Notes under the pieces: model-generated
The model's input: the letters and a program-made list of their open reading frames with translations, nothing else
Databases searched by the model: none
Told to the model about the DNA's origin: nothing
Translations under genes and position numbers: made by a program
Source of the DNA: Eubacterium sp.
GTDB lineage: Bacteria > Bacillota > Clostridia > Lachnospirales > Lachnospiraceae
Reading direction: 5' to 3'
NCBI GenBank assembly: GCA_017539165.1
Contig: JAFYHN010000005.1
Location: forward strand, 28,863 to 92,862
Length of the DNA stretch: 64,000 nucleotides
Part shown: one piece after another, positions 24,019-33,264 of the stretch
Position numbering within the stretch: the stretch's first letter is position 1
Layout: the number at the start of each line of letters is the position of its first letter

Positions 24019-25551
24019 ATGTCACAGTTACAGGTAACGAATCTGACCTTCTGCTATGAAGGCAGTTTTGACAATATATTTGAAAATGTTTCGTTTTCAG
24101 TTGATACGAACTGGAAGCTTGGTTTTGTTGGGCGAAATGGCAAAGGTAAAACTACATTTCTGAATCTCCTGCTTGGAGAATATGAGTATACAGGTAGTAT
24201 TAATACGGACAAGAGATTTGATTATTTTCCGTACAAGATAAGTGAAGCAGATAAAGAAAAGACGGCATATGAACTTAGTGAGGAATGGAAGCCGGGTGTG
24301 GAAAGCTGGAGAGTTGTGTGCGAGATGAACTCTCTTGGCACAGAACCGGAGCTTTTGTACAGACCGGTAAAAACGCTCAGCCACGGAGAACGCACCAAGG
24401 TTATGCTTGCGGTTCTCTTCTCAGGAGAAAATGAATTCCTCCTCGTAGATGAGCCGACAAATCACCTGGATATAGAAGGCAGAGAGATGATCAAAAAATA
24501 TCTGGCAGATAAGAATGGATTTATCCTTGTTTCACATGATAGTGATCTTCTGGATGCTGTTGTTGACCATATGCTTGTTCTGAACAGGCAGTCCATAGAG
24601 GTCGTGTCCGGTAACTTCACCACATGGTGGGAGAACAAAGAAAAAGCAGATGCATATGCCAGATCGGAGAATGAGAAACATCTGAAAGAGATAGGCAAGC
24701 TTAAGGTTTCTGCTGACAGGGCAGGAAGATGGGCTGATAAGAATGAGAAGACCAAGATTGGATTTGATCCTATAAAGGAACCTGACAGGTGTGCTGGAAC
24801 GAGGTCATATATAGGTGCAAAGACTAAGAAAATGCAGTCAAGAGTTAAAAACTTCGAGAAGAGGATAGATCGGGAGATAGAAGAGAAAGAAGGACTTCTG
24901 AACGATGTTGAAAATGTCAAAGACCTGAAACTTATGCCGATGACACATCATAAGAAATGTATTGTGGAGTGCAGGGATTTCTCGCTTGGCTACAGTGATG
25001 AAAAAGGAGCTGTAAAGGAAGTTTTTAAGGATATTGCATTTCAGCTTATGAACGGAGAGATACTTTTTCTTAACGGTGATAACGGATGTGGAAAATCCAG
25101 TCTTATAAAAGCAATTCTTCAGGAGAGTGGAGTTGGAGAGAATCCGAATATGATCACTTCTGGAAGGCTGGAAGTCGCGAGCGGTCTAGTTGTATCTTAT
25201 ATCAATCAGGATACATCTCATCTGTCAGGAAGCCTTAAGGATTATTCTGTAAAAAACGGGCTGGATTACAGCCTATTCCTGACACTACTTCGTCAATTGA
25301 ATCTGGAAAGAGTTCAGTTTGAGAAGAAGATTGAAGATTATTCTGAAGGGCAGAAGAAGAAAGTTCTTATAGCTGCAAGCCTTTTGACACCGGCTCATCT
25401 GTATATCTGGGATGAACCTCTTAATTATATAGATATCTTCTCCCGTATGCAGATAGAAAAGCTTATTGAGACTTATAAACCAACTATGATCATGGTAGAG
25501 CATGACATACGTTTTAGAGAAAAACTGGCAACGAAAATCATAAATCTATAA
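24019..25551 (+). CDS. ABC-F family ribosomal protection protein (Lsa/Vga-like)
   Basis: This 510-residue soluble protein has two ABC domains and no membrane part. Domain 1 has NWKLGFVGRNGKGKTT (Walker A), LSHGERTK and VDEPTNHLD. A charged coiled linker follows (about 210-310), with the ARE-type antibiotic-resistance loop region. Domain 2 has NGDNGCGKSS and a divergent signature YSEGQKKKVLIAASLL with WDEPLNYID. The NWKLG-IGRN-G-GKTT context is typical of Lsa and Vga proteins, which bind the ribosomal E site and dislodge lincosamides, pleuromutilins and streptogramin A. AAGGAGA precedes the ATG at 24019; the longer in-frame start at 23965 lies in the terminator and is rejected. The attenuator-like leader supports drug-induced expression. 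Confidence 0.87.
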   Translation: MSQLQVTNLTFCYEGSFDNIFENVSFSVDTNWKLGFVGRNGKGKTTFLNLLLGEYEYTGSINTDKRFDYFPYKISEADKEKTAYELSEEWKPGVESWRVVCEMNSLGTEPELLYRPVKTLSHGERTKVMLAVLFSGENEFLLVDEPTNHLDIEGREMIKKYLADKNGFILVSHDSDLLDAVVDHMLVLNRQSIEVVSGNFTTWWENKEKADAYARSENEKHLKEIGKLKVSADRAGRWADKNEKTKIGFDPIKEPDRCAGTRSYIGAKTKKMQSRVKNFEKRIDREIEEKEGLLNDVENVKDLKLMPMTHHKKCIVECRDFSLGYSDEKGAVKEVFKDIAFQLMNGEILFLNGDNGCGKSSLIKAILQESGVGENPNMITSGRLEVASGLVVSYINQDTSHLSGSLKDYSVKNGLDYSLFLTLLRQLNLERVQFEKKIEDYSEGQKKKVLIAASLLTPAHLYIWDEPLNYIDIFSRMQIEKLIETYKPTMIMVEHDIRFREKLATKIINL

Positions 25552-25639
25552 AAGGGAAACGAACGTTATATTTTGCTTGTTAGATAGTGGTAAATATAGT
25601 AAAATTAAAGTGGTATTTTGTATGATAGGGAGAAGGCCT

Positions 25640-28600
25640 ATGCAAAGATATAAATACAGTGATGCCGAAGCAAAAATGATAGAACAAAGTGCTGTTCCTT
25701 TTGCTGTTTACCAGTATGTTGATAAGCACGTTGTTACGGTGGCTCTTTCTCAGGGGTTTCTTGATATGTTGGGGATTGCAGATCGTGAGAAAGCGATACA
25801 TTTAATGGATCATGACATGTATCGTGATGTGCATCCGGATGATATAGCAAGAGTGGCAGAGTCAGCTATTCAGTTTGCTGCGGAAGAAGGGGATTACAAT
25901 GTAATATATCGTTCGAAAATGAATGGGGAATACCGAATTATTCATTCGTTTGGAAAACATATTTATCCGGAAGAAGGAGTGCGACTTGCTGTAGTCTGGT
26001 ATGTTGATGAGGGTACATATGTAGGCGATGGGCAGATTCAGGAAGATCTCCTTAGCAGGAATTATAGTATATCGCTTGACGAAACCAGTCTTCATAGAAA
26101 GACTAATTATGATTTTCTGACTGGTCTTCCCAATATGACCTATTTTTATGAGATGGCCAAGGCAAACAAACAAAAGTTGGTCGATAGTGGGGAAGGTTTT
26201 GTATTGGGATTCGCCAATCTTAACGGGATGAAGTACTTCAATAAGAAGTATGGTTTTTCAGAGGGAGATATACTTCTGAGAAATGTGGCCAATATATTTG
26301 TCAGTCATTTTGGTAATGATAGATGTTGCCGGATCGGACAGGATTATTTTGCATTTTTTGCATATGCCGATGGGCTGGAAAAACATATTGAAGATATATT
26401 TAAAGAGATAGAATTCATAAGCGGTGAGAAAAGCATAACAATCAGAGTCGGAATATATCCAAACACAATGGGTGTGGTTGATGTAAGTCTTGCATGTGAT
26501 CGAGCAAAATATGCGTGCAATACGTTAAGAAAATCGAATGAATCTCGATATGTCTTTTTCGATGATAGTATGCTTTCTTATGAGACCAGTCGACAGTATG
26601 TTATCGACAATCTTGATAGGGCTATTAAGGAGAAGTGGATATGTGCCTATTATCAGCCTATAATCAGAGCGGCAAATGGCAGGGTGTGTGATGAAGAAGC
26701 TCTTGCCAGGTGGATAGATCCTGAAAAGGGCATGCTTTCTCCGATTGATTTTATCCCTATTCTTGAAGATTCAAAGCTTATATATAAAGTTGATCTTTAT
26801 ATGGTCGATCTTGTCATCGAAAAGATGAAAAGGCAGGCTGAGTGGGGATTGTATGTTATTCCTGTCTCTGTTAATTTATCAAGAACAGATTTCGATGCCT
26901 GCGATATGGTTGAGGAAATACGAAAACGTGTTGATGATGCAGGTATCAGAAGAGACTTGCTAACTATAGAAATAACAGAAAGTGTTGTCGGTAGTGATTT
27001 TGAATTTATAAAATCTCAGGTTGAAAGATTCCAAAAACTAGGATTCCATGTGTGGATGGATGACTTTGGAAGTGGATACTCTTCGCTTGATGTTCTTCAG
27101 AGTATTCGTTTTGATCTGATAAAACTGGACATGCATTTTCTTCGTCAGTTTGAAACAAATGAAAAGAGTAGGATTATAATAACCGAACTTGTACGAATGG
27201 CTATCGGACTTGGAATGGATACTGTTGCCGAAGGTGTTGAAACCGAGGAACAGGTTGAATTTCTTCGAGAGATTGGATGTACAAAGCTTCAGGGATATTA
27301 TTTCTGTAAGCCTATCCCACCGGAACAAATATTGGAAAGGAATCAAAAGGGAATTCAGATCGGATTTGAAAACCCTGAAGAGTCCGAATACTACGAGGCT
27401 GTGGGCCGTATCAATCTTTACGATACAGGAAATGTAGCTGGAGACGAGAGTGAAGGCAGCATAATAGATAGTTCCGGAAATGAAGCTGAGTCAATTGATC
27501 AGTACTTTGATACACTTCCTATGGCCATCATGGAATCTGATGATAAGTCATTTAAACTTATAAGGTGTAATCAGTCATATCGAGAATTCCTTGATATGGC
27601 GTTTGGAGTTCAGAATATAGGGGTGAGTATCCCGTATGATGACCTTGTAGAAGGCACAGGAGGCCCATTTATCTTATCATTAAGAAAATGTGCTGTTCAG
27701 GGTGGAAGACTATTTGTTGATGAAAAGCTGAATGCTGAGACATCAACTCATACTCTTCTAAGAAGAATAGCGGTTAATCCTGTTACAGGATTTGCGGCTT
27801 GTGCCATAGTTATTCTTGGAATAGTCAAGAATTCAGGACAGGGAGTTACATACGCTGATATAGCGAATACGCTTTCGTCGGATTATCTGAATTTATATTA
27901 TGTAAACCTTGATACAGAAACTTTTACAGAATATCATCCTGATTCGGCAAATTCGAATCTTACTGTTGAACGACATGGAAAAAACTTCTTCGAAACGAGC
28001 AGGATAGAGGCCAAGAAATATCTATACGAAGATGATCTGGACAGGTTCTATTCTGTTTTTTACAAAGATAATGTTTTAAAACAGATAGAAGAATATGGAA
28101 AGTTTTCGCTTTCATACAGATTGTTGGTAAATGGAGAACCGATATTTGTGCTTATGAAAGCTATACTAATGTCAAATGATAAAAACAGTTTGATAATTGG
28201 TGTGACAAATATTGATGCTCAGGTGAGACAAGAGGAAGCATTGGAAAGGATGCGTGAAGAGCAGAGAACATACGCTCGAATATCAGCTCTTTCGGGTGAT
28301 TATATCTGCATATATACAGTAGATCCTAATACGTGCAGATATACACAGTATAGTGTTTCCGAGGAATATATGAAATATGGACTTACAAAATATGGAGAAG
28401 AATTCTTCGAAAAAGCTGCAAATATTGGAAGAAAAATGATCCACGAAGAGGATTGGGAACAGTTCATAGAAATATTTACAAAAGAAAATGTAATGCATGT
28501 AGTAAATGAAACCGGAGTATTTATCAGTTATTTCCGGATTGTGATAGATGGAAAAACAATTTATGTGAGTTTAAGAGCAGCAATGGTAGAAGAAAAAGAC

Positions 28601-28678
28601 GGGCCACAACTTATTGTCGGTATTTGTAACATAGATGCACAGGTCAGAAGAGACCAGGCATATGTAGATAATAAATAA
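25640..28678 (+). CDS. c-di-GMP phosphodiesterase with PAS, degenerate GGDEF, EAL and tandem C-terminal PAS-like modules
   Basis: This 1012-residue protein has an N-terminal PAS-like domain (about 10-125), then a GGDEF-fold domain whose active-site motif reads GQDYF (about 233), so cyclase activity is not expected. An intact EAL domain (about 316-565) follows, with EALARW, NLSRTDF, ITES, MDDFGSGYSSLD, KLDMHF, AEGVETEEQ and QGYYFCKP. The last 450 residues hold one PAS and two related modules (about 737-863 and 878-1006), each ending in a NIDAQVRR motif. No transmembrane segment is seen, so it is a cytosolic c-di-GMP-degrading sensor. It starts a run of three c-di-GMP genes. AGGGAGAAGG precedes the ATG at 25640; a longer frame starts at 25577. 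Confidence 0.9.
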   Translation: MQRYKYSDAEAKMIEQSAVPFAVYQYVDKHVVTVALSQGFLDMLGIADREKAIHLMDHDMYRDVHPDDIARVAESAIQFAAEEGDYNVIYRSKMNGEYRIIHSFGKHIYPEEGVRLAVVWYVDEGTYVGDGQIQEDLLSRNYSISLDETSLHRKTNYDFLTGLPNMTYFYEMAKANKQKLVDSGEGFVLGFANLNGMKYFNKKYGFSEGDILLRNVANIFVSHFGNDRCCRIGQDYFAFFAYADGLEKHIEDIFKEIEFISGEKSITIRVGIYPNTMGVVDVSLACDRAKYACNTLRKSNESRYVFFDDSMLSYETSRQYVIDNLDRAIKEKWICAYYQPIIRAANGRVCDEEALARWIDPEKGMLSPIDFIPILEDSKLIYKVDLYMVDLVIEKMKRQAEWGLYVIPVSVNLSRTDFDACDMVEEIRKRVDDAGIRRDLLTIEITESVVGSDFEFIKSQVERFQKLGFHVWMDDFGSGYSSLDVLQSIRFDLIKLDMHFLRQFETNEKSRIIITELVRMAIGLGMDTVAEGVETEEQVEFLREIGCTKLQGYYFCKPIPPEQILERNQKGIQIGFENPEESEYYEAVGRINLYDTGNVAGDESEGSIIDSSGNEAESIDQYFDTLPMAIMESDDKSFKLIRCNQSYREFLDMAFGVQNIGVSIPYDDLVEGTGGPFILSLRKCAVQGGRLFVDEKLNAETSTHTLLRRIAVNPVTGFAACAIVILGIVKNSGQGVTYADIANTLSSDYLNLYYVNLDTETFTEYHPDSANSNLTVERHGKNFFETSRIEAKKYLYEDDLDRFYSVFYKDNVLKQIEEYGKFSLSYRLLVNGEPIFVLMKAILMSNDKNSLIIGVTNIDAQVRQEEALERMREEQRTYARISALSGDYICIYTVDPNTCRYTQYSVSEEYMKYGLTKYGEEFFEKAANIGRKMIHEEDWEQFIEIFTKENVMHVVNETGVFISYFRIVIDGKTIYVSLRAAMVEEKDGPQLIVGICNIDAQVRRDQAYVDNK

Positions 28679-28783
28679 AAAAATAAACTTTATTATTTAC
28701 TGTAATATGTTAAAATATAAGTGATTTATACTTACACAATTGGTATGGGGTCCCTGAGGGGAAGCTGATTGGAGGAGTTGCAT

Positions 28784-30208
28784 ATGGATTTTAAGGGATT
28801 TGCTAATGGTTTTGGGGCTTTGACGTGTGTCGTATCTATTGAAGATCTTGGGAATGGCAGGTATGGAAAGGTACGTATTGTTGACGGAAACGAGGCGTAC
28901 ATCAATTCTATAGAACATCCTGCACCAGGTACTGAAATGTTGGTAAGTAAGTTTGTTCCTAATCAGGAATATACGACTTATCTGACTAGAGACCTTAACT
29001 TTGAAGATTTTACATATAGGTCGGCGGTGAAGAAGAAGTGTCTTCATTCTTATGCAAAACCGGATAGAATGGAAGGTATATGGTTTAATATGACATTTCT
29101 CCCCGTTAATTATGAGGAACCTATAGAAGGTGGAAAACTCTGCTTCTGTACATATACGATGGAGATAAACTTTGAAGCAGATGCAAAGAGGCTTTCAAAC
29201 ATTTCCGGAGAGGTTGCAGGGGCTGTTGTGGAGACATGTCTCAAGCTCAGAAGTACCAAGGATTTCAAGGTTTCCATGAACGAGGTTATAGCGGATATCA
29301 GAGAGCTTTGTAAGGCTGAGCACTGCTGTATTCTTTTGATGGATCATTATGAGAAGAAATGTACTACTCTATGCGAAGCCTTTGCGGAAGGGTCCGAGCT
29401 TCTTCCTATGGATAATTATCTGGATGATGATTTTTATAGTATTGCTTCTTCATGGACTGGTGTTATAGCCGGAAGTAACTGTCTCATAGCTAAGGATGAG
29501 CAGGATATGGAGGTAGTTAAGGAGAGGAATCCTATATGGTATGACTCACTTACCAATGCAGGAGGTGACAATATTGTTCTTTTCCCTCTTAAGTTTGGTG
29601 ATGAACTTCTGGGATATATCTGGGCTATTAATTTTGATGCTGATGATGCGCCGAAGATCAAACAGACTTTAGAGACAACTACTCTTATTATCAGTTCTGA
29701 GATATATAACAGTCTTCTTTTGGAAAGACTTAAGGTTTTGAGTTCGAAGGATATGCTTACGGGAGTACTAAATCGTAATGAGATGAATAACTTCGTAGAT
29801 AAACTGTGTAAGGATAACAAGGAACCTGAGGGAGATTCCGTTGGTGTTATATTTGCCGATCTTAACGGACTCAAGCGTGTCAATGATGAATTTGGTCATA
29901 CTGCGGGTGATAAGCTTCTTAAGGATGCTGCCAGAAATCTTGAAGAGGTATTCGATGTTGATGAGATATACAGAGCTGGCGGTGATGAGTTTACGATCAT
30001 CTGTATGGGTATCACAGAGGAAGAACTGGATAGAAGAGTTGAAGCTATCCGTGCGGCTTCTTCAAAGTATGAAAATGTCAGCTTTGCTATAGGTAAGTGC
30101 TTTGTAAGTAATAAGAAGAATATAAGAGAAGCTCTTAGAAATGCTGATGAACGTATGTATGCAGATAAAAAGTTATATTATCAGATGCATCCGGAATTAA
30201 AGAGATGA
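28784..30208 (+). CDS. Diguanylate cyclase (PAS/GAF-like sensor plus GGDEF)
   Basis: This 474-residue protein ends in an intact GGDEF domain (about 320-474) with FADLNGLKRVND, AGDKLLKDAA and RAGGDEFTII (about 398). The N-terminal 150 residues look PAS-like and residues 150-310 GAF-like (KAEHCCILLMDHYEKK, LLGYIWAINFD). No RxxD inhibitory site is obvious upstream of the GGDEF motif. It makes c-di-GMP in the cytosol. GGAGGAG precedes the ATG at 28784. It lies between two phosphodiesterases and is probably part of the same signalling unit; the next gene starts 27 bases downstream. Confidence 0.92.
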   Translation: MDFKGFANGFGALTCVVSIEDLGNGRYGKVRIVDGNEAYINSIEHPAPGTEMLVSKFVPNQEYTTYLTRDLNFEDFTYRSAVKKKCLHSYAKPDRMEGIWFNMTFLPVNYEEPIEGGKLCFCTYTMEINFEADAKRLSNISGEVAGAVVETCLKLRSTKDFKVSMNEVIADIRELCKAEHCCILLMDHYEKKCTTLCEAFAEGSELLPMDNYLDDDFYSIASSWTGVIAGSNCLIAKDEQDMEVVKERNPIWYDSLTNAGGDNIVLFPLKFGDELLGYIWAINFDADDAPKIKQTLETTTLIISSEIYNSLLLERLKVLSSKDMLTGVLNRNEMNNFVDKLCKDNKEPEGDSVGVIFADLNGLKRVNDEFGHTAGDKLLKDAARNLEEVFDVDEIYRAGGDEFTIICMGITEEELDRRVEAIRAASSKYENVSFAIGKCFVSNKKNIREALRNADERMYADKKLYYQMHPELKR

Positions 30209-30234
30209 TACTTATTACTTTGAGGTAAAGGTAT

Positions 30235-31962
30235 ATGGCAGAGGTTTATTATCTGGTATTATTTTGTATATCTTTTCTTTTGACGGGAATCTATGTTCTT
30301 CTTTGGAGAGAACATTTTGATATTAATATATCGCTAATATTTTTCTTGGTACCCATTGCGAATCTTGGGTACGTATTCTTGGGAACATCCACTGACGCGT
30401 CTTCTGCAGCGATTTCGATAAAAGTCGTTTATCTCAGTGGGTGTTTTCTGACGCTATTTATCACATTGTGTGTTTTGAATCTTTGTGAGATACATCTGGG
30501 TAAATGGTTTTTATTTATTGGATTCGCCATAAGTTCGGTTATGTTCCTTTTTGTACTTACTATTGGAATCAAACCGTACTTTTATAAAAAATTATCTTTC
30601 GAATCTACGGGTACGGGGTTCAAGGTTATTAAGGAATACGGACCGGTTCATACTCTTTTTTACATCTATGTTGGTGTATTCTTTGCTATTGCATTTGCAG
30701 CAATATTCTATAGTCTTATCAAGAAACGACAGGTATCGAATTACATAGTTAAACTTCTGTTTCTTCCCGAGATAATTGCATTTATAGGTTACATGTTGAA
30801 TCCGCTTCTTAAGCTTGGGGTGGAGCTGCTTCCTATTGCCTATGTATTTGCTCAGTTCATATATATTCTGATCGTTCAGAGAATGAGTCATTATAAGGTA
30901 AGTGAGATGGTAATCAGTTCTATGATACAGACAGGCGAAACGGGATTTATCTCGCTCGATTCTGATTATCATTACCTGGGGGCAAATGAAACTGCAAAAA
31001 GGATCATTCCTGAGATAGAGGAACTATCGATCGATCAGATGATCAAAGACGTTCCGGAGTTAAAGAAAACTGTTGTTCACTGGGTGGAACATTTTGAGGA
31101 AGATAGCAAGAACAGTAAGAATATAATAGTTAGGAGAGACCCGGAGAACGAAGAGAATAATCGTTATTATCTGGTAAATACACATTATCTCTATGATGGT
31201 AAGAAGAAATGTGGTTATCAGATATTCCTTACTGATGATACAAAGAATCAGAAGTATATTGAGCTTCTTGATAGATATAAGAGCGAACTTGAGGAAGAAG
31301 TTGAAGAGAAGACTCAGCACATAGTTGAGATGCATAATAACCTGATCCTTAGTATGGCGACTATGGTTGAAAGCCGGGATAATTCGACAGGAGGTCATAT
31401 TAAGAGAACTAGTGAAGGGGTCAGGATCCTGATAGGTGAGATGAAGGATGATGATAGTTTTGAATTGGCTCCTATCCTTACGAAGAATTTTTGCAAGAAT
31501 ATCATAAAGGCTGCTCCTATGCATGATCTGGGAAAGGTTGCAGTAGATGATGCAATACTTCGTAAACCGGGACGTTTTACTCCTGAAGAGTATGATATCA
31601 TGAAAACTCATGCTGCTGAAGGCGCGAGGATAGTTCACGAAATCCTGAAAGATACGGATGATGAGGAATTCAAGATAATAGCAGAGAATGTGGCGCATTA
31701 TCATCATGAAAGAATGGACGGATCGGGCTATCCTGAAGGCCTTAAAGGAGATGAGATTCCTCTTGAAGCTCGTATCATGGCTATCGCCGATGTATATGAT
31801 GCGCTTGTTAGTAAGCGAGTATATAAGGATAAAATGTCTTTTGAAGAAGCAGATAAGATCATGATGGAGAGTTTCGGAAAGCATTTTGACAAGAGGCTGG
31901 AAAAATACTATATCAGTGCACGTCCTAAGCTTGAGGCATATTATGGTCCTTTGGACAATTAA
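30235..31962 (+). CDS. Membrane HD-GYP c-di-GMP phosphodiesterase with 7TM sensor and PAS domain
   Basis: The 575-residue protein has seven N-terminal hydrophobic helices (residues 1-218) like the histidine-kinase 7TM sensor, a PAS-like domain (about 225-335), a charged helix, then an HD-GYP domain. This shows MHDLGKVAVDDAILRKPG (His-Asp about 429-430), HAAEGARIV, AHYHHERMDGSGYPEGLKGDEIP and IMAIADVYDALVSKRVYK. All residues for the metal site and the GYP loop are present, so it should degrade c-di-GMP. It directly follows the diguanylate cyclase gene. Confidence 0.92.
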   Translation: MAEVYYLVLFCISFLLTGIYVLLWREHFDINISLIFFLVPIANLGYVFLGTSTDASSAAISIKVVYLSGCFLTLFITLCVLNLCEIHLGKWFLFIGFAISSVMFLFVLTIGIKPYFYKKLSFESTGTGFKVIKEYGPVHTLFYIYVGVFFAIAFAAIFYSLIKKRQVSNYIVKLLFLPEIIAFIGYMLNPLLKLGVELLPIAYVFAQFIYILIVQRMSHYKVSEMVISSMIQTGETGFISLDSDYHYLGANETAKRIIPEIEELSIDQMIKDVPELKKTVVHWVEHFEEDSKNSKNIIVRRDPENEENNRYYLVNTHYLYDGKKKCGYQIFLTDDTKNQKYIELLDRYKSELEEEVEEKTQHIVEMHNNLILSMATMVESRDNSTGGHIKRTSEGVRILIGEMKDDDSFELAPILTKNFCKNIIKAAPMHDLGKVAVDDAILRKPGRFTPEEYDIMKTHAAEGARIVHEILKDTDDEEFKIIAENVAHYHHERMDGSGYPEGLKGDEIPLEARIMAIADVYDALVSKRVYKDKMSFEEADKIMMESFGKHFDKRLEKYYISARPKLEAYYGPLDN

Positions 31963-32009
31963 GTTTTGACTTAAGATTATTGTTGATATATAGTACGTAG
32001 GAGAATTAT

Positions 32010-33203
32010 ATGCAGTACAGGAAAGATAAAAAAGGTAATGAGCTATCTATGCTTGGATACGGCTGCATGCGTTTTACCAGGAAAGGTAACAGCATAGATA
32101 TAGATAAGGCAGAGAAAGAGATCATGGCCGCATATGAAGCTGGGGTGAATTACTTTGATACTGCTTATATATACCCTGGAAGCGAGGCTGCTCTTGGCGA
32201 AATACTCGAAAGAAATGGAATACGTGATAAGGTAAATATTGCGACGAAGCTTCCTCAGTACCTGATCAGAAATAGCAAAGGGCTTGATAAGTATTTTGAT
32301 GAAGAGCTGTCACGTCTCAGAACAGATCATGTAGACTATTATCTCATGCATCACCTCACTGATGTAGATATGTGGGAAAAACTTAAGTCTGTAGGAATAG
32401 AGGAGTGGATTAAGCAGAAGAAATCTTCAGGTCAGATTAGAAATATCGGTTTTTCTTATCACGGGAACAGTGATAATTTTATTACCATTCTGAATGATTA
32501 TGACTGGGATTTCTGTCAGATTCAATATAACTATCTGGATGAGGTTACTCAGGCGGGTGTTAAGGGGCTCAAAGCAGCGGCGGAAAAAAGTATACCTGTA
32601 GTGATCATGGAACCTCTTCGAGGTGGAAAACTTGTGAATATGCTTCCTGAAAAGGCTAAGAAGATATTTGCAAATGACAGTCGTGGATGGACACCAGCTG
32701 AATGGGCATTCAGGTGGCTGTATAACCAACCTGAAGTGACGGTTGTCCTATCAGGTATGAATTCTATGGAAATGGTTGAACAAAACTGTAAAACAGCCAG
32801 TGAGATGACAGCCGGTAGTCTTACTGAAGCTGATTTTGCTCTCCTGGAAGAAGTAAAGAAAGCAATACATGAAAAAGAAAAAGTAGGATGTACAGGATGC
32901 CGATATTGTATGCCTTGTCCGAAAGGTGTAGATATCCCTGGTACATTTGCAAGCTGGAATACAATGTACACTGAAGGAAAAAGCGAAGGAAGATTCCAGT
33001 ATGCTCAGGCAGTTGGGTTGACAAAAGAGCCGGCCTTTGCAACCCAATGTATAGGCTGCGGAAAGTGTGAACAGCACTGCCCTCAGAGCATTCCGATAAG
33101 AGAGAAGCTGAAAGAAGCTGACAAAGATCTGAGGACATTTCCGTACAAAGTCGGAATAAACATTGCCAGAAAAATGATGTTTAGGAGGAAGAAAAATGAA
33201 TAA
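32010..33203 (+). CDS. Aldo/keto reductase with C-terminal 4Fe-4S ferredoxin-like domain
   Basis: The 397-residue protein has an aldo/keto reductase barrel (YGCMRFTR, FDTAYIYPGSEAALG with catalytic Asp and Tyr, DYYLMHHL) and a C-terminal cysteine region. CTGCRYCMPCP lies near 293 and CIGCGKCEQHCP near 346, giving two clusters of Cys for Fe-S centres. It is a common type in anaerobic Firmicutes; the natural substrate is unknown. The ATG has TAGGAGA upstream. It is a single-gene unit. Confidence 0.9.
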   Translation: MQYRKDKKGNELSMLGYGCMRFTRKGNSIDIDKAEKEIMAAYEAGVNYFDTAYIYPGSEAALGEILERNGIRDKVNIATKLPQYLIRNSKGLDKYFDEELSRLRTDHVDYYLMHHLTDVDMWEKLKSVGIEEWIKQKKSSGQIRNIGFSYHGNSDNFITILNDYDWDFCQIQYNYLDEVTQAGVKGLKAAAEKSIPVVIMEPLRGGKLVNMLPEKAKKIFANDSRGWTPAEWAFRWLYNQPEVTVVLSGMNSMEMVEQNCKTASEMTAGSLTEADFALLEEVKKAIHEKEKVGCTGCRYCMPCPKGVDIPGTFASWNTMYTEGKSEGRFQYAQAVGLTKEPAFATQCIGCGKCEQHCPQSIPIREKLKEADKDLRTFPYKVGINIARKMMFRRKKNE

Positions 33204-33264
33204 ATAGTGTATAAAAATTTAATAAAAAAAAGAGGATAATGAGGTAGAGAGAGGTTTTAACGAT

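Noticed and set aside
24462-24920. 152-residue antisense frame within the ABC-F gene
   Set aside because: Ser/Phe/Leu-rich shadow of the coding strand, without start signals or domain.
29434-29883. 149-residue antisense frame within the diguanylate cyclase gene
   Set aside because: Shadow frame; composition and lack of a translation signal argue against it.
31060-31884. A 274-residue open frame antisense to the HD-GYP gene
   Set aside because: It lies fully inside a well-supported gene, has no ribosome binding site or recognisable domain and is rich in His/Ile/Leu as expected for reverse-strand translation.
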